DNA of 64,000 nucleotides, from NCBI GenBank assembly GCA_964019425.1, contig OZ025809.1:248001-312000 (forward strand), read 5' to 3'. Source of the DNA: Flectonema sp. DT1601. Taxonomy: Eukaryota; Euglenozoa; Diplonemea; Diplonemida; Diplonemidae. The notes under the pieces were generated by a model. The model did not search any database. It was not told the origin of the DNA and was given only the letters and a program-made list of their open reading frames with translations. Positions within the stretch are counted from its first letter, which is position 1; each line of letters starts with the position of its first letter. Of the stretch, positions 58,729 through 64,000 are shown piece after piece. A program made the translations under genes and the position numbers.

Positions 58729-61435
58729 GCTGGATGATCAACTGTCCTGTTAAACACACAGAAAATAAAAATACCTAAACAAGAAGAAGAACTAAGGAGA
58801 TGTGGGAAAGGAGACAAACGAAAAAAAAAAAAAAAAAAGAAGAAAAAAAAATCATAATTTTCATCCCAATTCGCACGTCATAAATATGTATCAACCATGT
58901 AGCTAACCACATCAAAGAACACCAAATCCTAAAGAAAGAGAATAAAAAGACTTGATCGAAGAAAAGAATTGGTCACGAGTGTAATGTGAAACACAAACAC
59001 AACTTAAATTGCATACAGGTTTAAATTTGGGCTTATTATATTTCTTTTTTTTTTTTTTTTTTTTTGATATTGTGCACAAAATACAAGTACACTACCAAGG
59101 AGGATGATTGAATTACAAAAGAGGAGGAGGGAAAAAAAAAGAAACTCAGACATGAACGCTGAAATAAAAGAATACAACAAAAGTTGTTTGAGTGGGAAAA
59201 ATAAAGCCAAAATCGCGCCAAAAAAATGTTAAGAAAATGTTTACAGGATTCGCTTTCTGTAAGGTCAACAACGAACTTTAATTTCCAGCTTGCATTTCAT
59301 AGCTGTGAGTTTACACCAGACCTACATTATTACCATCAAATACAACAACATAATTTAAAAACGTATCACACAAAATTCACAGTGAGGAAAGGTGTGACAG
59401 AACACATCACCGGACACTGTTTGTCCATACAGATAATTCGTAACATACGATAAAAAAAATTACCCTTTAAAGGGAGTGAAAGAGAGGGAGAAAAAAAGAA
59501 ATAACAACACATTAAGGCAGCTGCCATTGCTTGCCCCCGCTTACTAAATAGTTTAAAGGTCTGAAGGTGCGTTTTTTTTTTTTTTTTTGACTGGAATCCT
59601 GCCCCTTCCAAAGTCCGGTAAAAACAACCTTCTGATTTCTAGGATTTCATTAAAGGCTTAGATGGTTTTGACAGGTCAAAAAAAAAAAAAAAAAATAATA
59701 AAAAAGAAGAGCCATAAGAAATAATCTTATCAAATGCAAGTTTTGTTGTAAAAACGTAATCAGCCACAAGTTGATCCCATTTCATAATAAAAAGGATTTT
59801 TTTTTTTTGACTGTCAAAAAATCAGATTATCCCTTAGTTGATTGTTGACGGGAAAATTATTTTTGCATTTTTTTTTTTTTTTGAAAACACTCGGGCTGTT
59901 GACGAGAATAAAACGTCACGTCTACGCCTAGTTCAGTCCGTAGTGTTGACGTGATCACGCTCAATGTTTCTTTTTTTTTTTTTTTTTTTTTTTTTCTTCT
60001 TCCCCACAAAATCAGTCTTTATAACATGCGTATCAAAAAATGAGAAAGCAAACCAGATGATTAAAAAAAAAAGAAAACGTCAATTGAGTTCACATAACAA
60101 CAACAACAACAAAAAAAAAAAAAAAAAAAAAACTCTGTTTGCATCATAATATTATGTTTTTTAAAACATAAATAAGACAGCGCATGCAAATTAATTAATC
60201 AACGCCATTGGTTTGTTTTTTAGCAAGTCCAGAACTGACGACTGCGGGGATCTGGGCAACCCACACCAGTAGAGGTTGTGCTGCTGTATCTTCAACTATA
60301 GAAATATCAACACACGTTACCCACTACCCAGAGTTATGAATAACCAAGTTGAAAAACAATACCAGTATTGTGTGCGAGGAATTGATATTAGTTTTTGAAG
60401 GGGAAGGGAGAGGTGGGGGGGAACAACGAACAAAATATATTTTTTTTCTTTCTATTCTGTTATTTTTAAAAAAAAAAAAAACCTCTTTCTTCATATGACA
60501 TAATCACGTGTGTCAAACGCCTCCAGACCACGAAGGGAAAAAAAAAATAATAAATAATAATTTTAAAAAAAAAAATTCGAATTTCACTCCCAATTGTTAT
60601 CGGCTGAAGCAAGGCTTCTAAAAAGAGTCTACGAAAAGTTTGGCATCACGAATTATGCCCATCCGTTAAAAAAATAATAGAATCAAAAAAAAAGCAATGC
60701 TCAGATAACAATCAGGTCTAGGTCCTTACTGGCAGGCACGTTTGCCTTCCTACATGAGATTACACATGTAAGAAATAAACACGTAACTTTTTATTTAGAA
60801 GGGTCTTTGGGGGACAGAAAAGGATACAACCTGGCATACAATGAAACTAACTCAAGATGAGCCTTGTTATAATGTAACCAGCTTTATTTCTTCCTCATAA
60901 GAAATAATAAATGCTCGTTGATTGGAGCTCCTTATCTACCATGAGTTATGGGGTAATAGATTTTGAAAAAAAAATAATACTCAAAAAAAAAAAAAAAAAA
61001 AAGACAAGGTAACAAGGTTCAGAATGGTAGCTATAAAGCAAAAGAGATAGATTACACTAAATAGGGAACACCCCATCACAAATAAAGGGAAGTAGTGGAT
61101 CCCCAAATTCGTATTATAAAAATAATGCCAGTATAAGTATCCTGAGCATGGAAAGAAGAACGAGACAAAAAAAAACGAGAAAATAATTATTAATTAACAA
61201 ATGCTGTTATGCTAACGGTAAACGATCCGAGAACAACGCAAAATAAATAAAACAACGAAAAAAAAATGACAAAGAGAGGCGGGAAAAAAGAAAAAAAAGA
61301 GTTGAATCGGAGACTTTATCCCCCCCCCCCCCTGCGCACTCATTGCATTGTTGTACCAGGTCACTCATATCACACAAAAAGGATACTCAATGACTTACTA
61401 AAGAGTTTTTATCATGTCAAGAATCACATTTGATC
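58729..61435. other. Gene-poor, homopolymer-rich stretch (2.7 kb)
   Basis: No gene can be supported. T-runs near 59043-59065 and 59970-59995, A-runs near 60111-60131 and 60982-61001, a CAA repeat near 60099-60113 and a C-run at 61321-61332. Remaining frames are poly-Lys or poly-Phe artefacts. Confidence 0.55.
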
Positions 61436-63988
61436 TCAAGGCGATACTGTAATAGGTGACCTCGGATCTGTCGTACCCTCAGCGCTCTGTTCACCACTAC
61501 GAAGTTGGAGTAAAACACCCGTTCCAGTTATTGTCGAAGCTGACATCGCCTCAGCTGTTCGAACATCTTCAGATGATGAAGTCGTAGAATCAGTTTCCAC
61601 TTCTGTCATGTATTTCATCATTTCTGTTGGTGGTGGCATTACTGATTTACGTCTCTGAACGATAATTGGTTTCGAAGGAGATCCATTTTCATCTTTTTTC
61701 TTCAAAGACGTCGATTGCTTTATAACAACTGCAATAGCCACAATCATTAGTGTAGGTCCAAGTACCCAACCCCCGACAATTATGACTGCTTTACGAATTT
61801 TTAACGGAGTGTAAATTAGGCTTTTGATGTCGTCGGCTTGGTCGTCAGTTAATTCACCGTGTTCGTCTATGATAAAGATTGGGAAAATGACACCTAATTC
61901 ACTGTTTATATCCAATCGGGGGTATTGATTTGGAAATTGATATCCCCCGATGTCATTAAAAATTGTATTAAACTGAAGTCTTTTTCTGAATTTTACTAAT
62001 GCTCCTGTAACAGGCTCAAACCATAGTGATGTCGCGTGAGAGTTGTTAAAGCTTGAATCAAATAGTTTGAGTGTGTCGTCATCAATAGGTTCCAATCCTT
62101 CAATCATATCACGATATGGTCCTCTGTTTGCATATGACATGTGAGGAGCGCTGTATAGGAGTGGCCAATCAAATATAGTCGTCTGACAATTTATAAATCC
62201 GAAATGTTTATTTAAAAACATATCGTCTTCCGAAATAACACCATTGTCTAAGTAATATCTGTTCATGTCTATTCCTTTGTGCTTTTCGCTGGCTGCGAAG
62301 TTGAAATTAACGTTTCTCCAAATTAAGTCAACCCATAAGGTTACTCTGTCGGGTGTATCTGGTACGCCATTCAGATTATAACTTGGAGCAGTGTTGTATC
62401 GTTTTGTTGGGCGTGATAACGGATATGGACGCGCCCAGTAGTCTAATGTTGAAAGACCATCTTCTCTGTACACATAAGATGTTTTTCTCCAATCATCTTT
62501 TCCAGTTCCTTCAATCGTAGTCTGCGATGCTATAATCGGAAGAGCTGCCGTAACATTCGGCCATTGGAACATCATTCCAATAAAAGGTTTTTTCTGTAAT
62601 TGAACATACAGCGGATCGTTATTATCAAACCAAATCTCTCTCGCTGATCTCTTAACAAAAAGTCGTTCAACGACACCAGACTTGCTTGTTGAAAGAAGTG
62701 ATAGGACACTTCTAGATCCAGGACCATTCTGTCCATCTCTAACAAGTTGATTAATATATTTATACATCTCTAAAATGATATCCCACGATGAAAATATTGC
62801 ATCGATCTCTTGTAACTTTAATGATATTATTACACAGGCTGGGTTCCCACCACCCAATTTAGAAAAACAAGTGGAAGCCGATTCCAACATAGTAAACATT
62901 TGTTTAAATAAATGAAGTTTGTCAGGTGTAGATCCCGTGACCGTTGTTAGAAATCGAGATGTGTCGGAGGGTGATATTGTTAACATGGATTTTGATGCTG
63001 TAGTTGTGTACGTAGCAAATCCGAAAAACAATGGAAGTTGGGGAATATTGAGAGTCTGCGCCATTATAGTATCAATAGCTGGATTTGTTCCCCACATACT
63101 TGACACAAATGGTAACCCTACCTGTTGAACAACCAGATCAATGAATAACGCTGGTGCCATAACTTCCAATTCATCTTCTCCCCGAACACCAAACCCTCTC
63201 GCCATTTGCTGCATCACAAAGTGATAAGCAGAGTTAAATGTCACGAATTCCATACTTTCCGGTCCAACACTTCTCTCTTCATCAAATTCATAGTAATTCC
63301 AATCCTGATAATGAACTTCCTTATCATCAGGAGTAAAAGTAACATTATGCTTCTCTTTGTAGTATCTGTAAACAAAAGGACCGACCGACTTGACAATAGG
63401 CTTCGCTCTTCCATTCCTAATGTCATCCGGATTAGTAACATTAAAAGCATAGTACTCCCTCCAATAAAGGAATGAATCATTTCTCATTGTTGTCGTAAAC
63501 TGATCGAGTTGCTTAGCATCAGTCTTATCGAGAACAACTATGTCACGGATGCCGTTGCTAATAGCGAATGGGATGATTCCGTAAATAGCCAATGCTACAC
63601 ACACCAGAACTAATCCTATCACGTACAGTACAATAATTCCAGGTGAATAACTGGCATCATCGTAGGAAGATTTTCTTACACAACTGGTCACTGGAATAAT
63701 TGTAAACCCAACAACAAATAGTACGATACTTGACACTAAATATCCAATCCATTCTTTATCAGTTTTTGACACATAATCAAATTCAGTTATAGGACTTACA
63801 CGGTCAAGTTGTGGACTGTTAAAAGGCTTAGTAGTATTAACTGAATTCTTTGGTGGTAAAGTAGCAACTTCCACTACCTGTGTTACAAATCTCGCTTGTT
63901 GTAATGATTGGATAATATTTTCAAATATAATTTCATTGCCGTTGTTTCCCAATATGACTGGAGATCGTATCTGCCAAGTTGTAATCAT
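61436..63988 (-). CDS. CD36/LIMP-2 family membrane protein
   Basis: An 850-residue protein, ATG at 63986-63988. The frame remains open to the window edge upstream, so the true start could lie outside. Residues about 117-141 (TM) plus the following ectodomain (YWREYYAFNVTNPDDI, KSVGPFVYRYYKEKHNVTF) and a C-terminal TM at about 734-756 have the CD36 fold order. The ectodomain has many N-glycosylation sequons. An extra N-terminal region with its own TM (about 82-101) precedes the usual start, and the cytosolic tail is about 92 residues, longer than in CD36 or LIMP-2, and Ser/Thr-rich. Family members bind lipids or lysosomal enzymes and act in lysosomes or phagosomes; that role here is inferred. 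Confidence 0.9.
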   Translation of the reverse strand: MITTWQIRSPVILGNNGNEIIFENIIQSLQQARFVTQVVEVATLPPKNSVNTTKPFNSPQLDRVSPITEFDYVSKTDKEWIGYLVSSIVLFVVGFTIIPVTSCVRKSSYDDASYSPGIIVLYVIGLVLVCVALAIYGIIPFAISNGIRDIVVLDKTDAKQLDQFTTTMRNDSFLYWREYYAFNVTNPDDIRNGRAKPIVKSVGPFVYRYYKEKHNVTFTPDDKEVHYQDWNYYEFDEERSVGPESMEFVTFNSAYHFVMQQMARGFGVRGEDELEVMAPALFIDLVVQQVGLPFVSSMWGTNPAIDTIMAQTLNIPQLPLFFGFATYTTTASKSMLTISPSDTSRFLTTVTGSTPDKLHLFKQMFTMLESASTCFSKLGGGNPACVIISLKLQEIDAIFSSWDIILEMYKYINQLVRDGQNGPGSRSVLSLLSTSKSGVVERLFVKRSAREIWFDNNDPLYVQLQKKPFIGMMFQWPNVTAALPIIASQTTIEGTGKDDWRKTSYVYREDGLSTLDYWARPYPLSRPTKRYNTAPSYNLNGVPDTPDRVTLWVDLIWRNVNFNFAASEKHKGIDMNRYYLDNGVISEDDMFLNKHFGFINCQTTIFDWPLLYSAPHMSYANRGPYRDMIEGLEPIDDDTLKLFDSSFNNSHATSLWFEPVTGALVKFRKRLQFNTIFNDIGGYQFPNQYPRLDINSELGVIFPIFIIDEHGELTDDQADDIKSLIYTPLKIRKAVIIVGGWVLGPTLMIVAIAVVIKQSTSLKKKDENGSPSKPIIVQRRKSVMPPPTEMMKYMTEVETDSTTSSSEDVRTAEAMSASTITGTGVLLQLRSGEQSAEGTTDPRSPITVSP

Positions 63989-64000
63989 TTTATCAATTAA

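Overview
The window is nuclear DNA from a single-celled eukaryote. The stop codons used (TAA, TAG, TGA) fit the standard code. Every gene I can support, about two dozen, lies on the minus strand. Introns are nearly absent (one GT-AG intron, in each of two centrin copies). Most start codons sit a few to about 60 nt downstream of a pyrimidine-rich tract ending in AG. Long homopolymer A and T runs fill the spacers. A one-way gene array, AG acceptors just before ATGs and scarce introns together suggest polycistronic transcription with spliced-leader trans-splicing, as in Euglenozoa (kinetoplastids or diplonemids). I see no spliced-leader gene and cannot name a species. Transcription runs from high to low coordinates.

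Layout by coordinate: (1) 1-2760, two secreted or surface cysteine-rich proteins: a large EGF/laminin-like protein cut by the window edge, and a small protein with a GPI-like tail. (2) 2944-16970, a coiled-coil protein, a helical possibly mitochondrial protein, two identical intron-bearing centrin genes on either side of a histidine phosphatase and a 1002-residue acidic-tailed protein, then two unrecognised proteins; a 134-bp MITE-like element lies at 13661-13794. (3) 17252-38555, a tandem array of seven identical secreted sedolisin (S53, TPP1-like) protease genes in 2342-bp units, followed downstream by a truncated eighth unit and a detached ninth fragment. Between these two remnants lie a ubiquitin-like plus BspA-type leucine-rich-repeat gene, a 700-bp inverted-repeat DNA element with a 6-bp target duplication, and short dispersed repeats. 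(4) 39031-40371, a protein of four nearly identical BRCT domains. (5) 40372-45785, a gene-poor, homopolymer-rich stretch with one small candidate gene. (6) 45786-56576, a 1859-residue receptor-like membrane protein with degenerate cyclase-like domains, a protein with three copies of an unrecognised module, an F-box-like protein and an arginine/serine-rich protein. (7) 56577-61435, a second gene-poor stretch with two weak small candidates. (8) 61436-63988, a CD36/LIMP-2 family membrane protein.

No single pathway links the genes, as expected of a kinetoplastid-like cluster. A phagotrophic free-living flagellate would fit the secreted acid proteases, the CD36-family endolysosomal protein, the surface Cys-rich proteins, the sensor-type receptor and centrin, but this is inference. 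The sedolisin, centrin and BRCT genes have clearly more G/C-ending codons than their neighbours, and are also the genes showing duplication.
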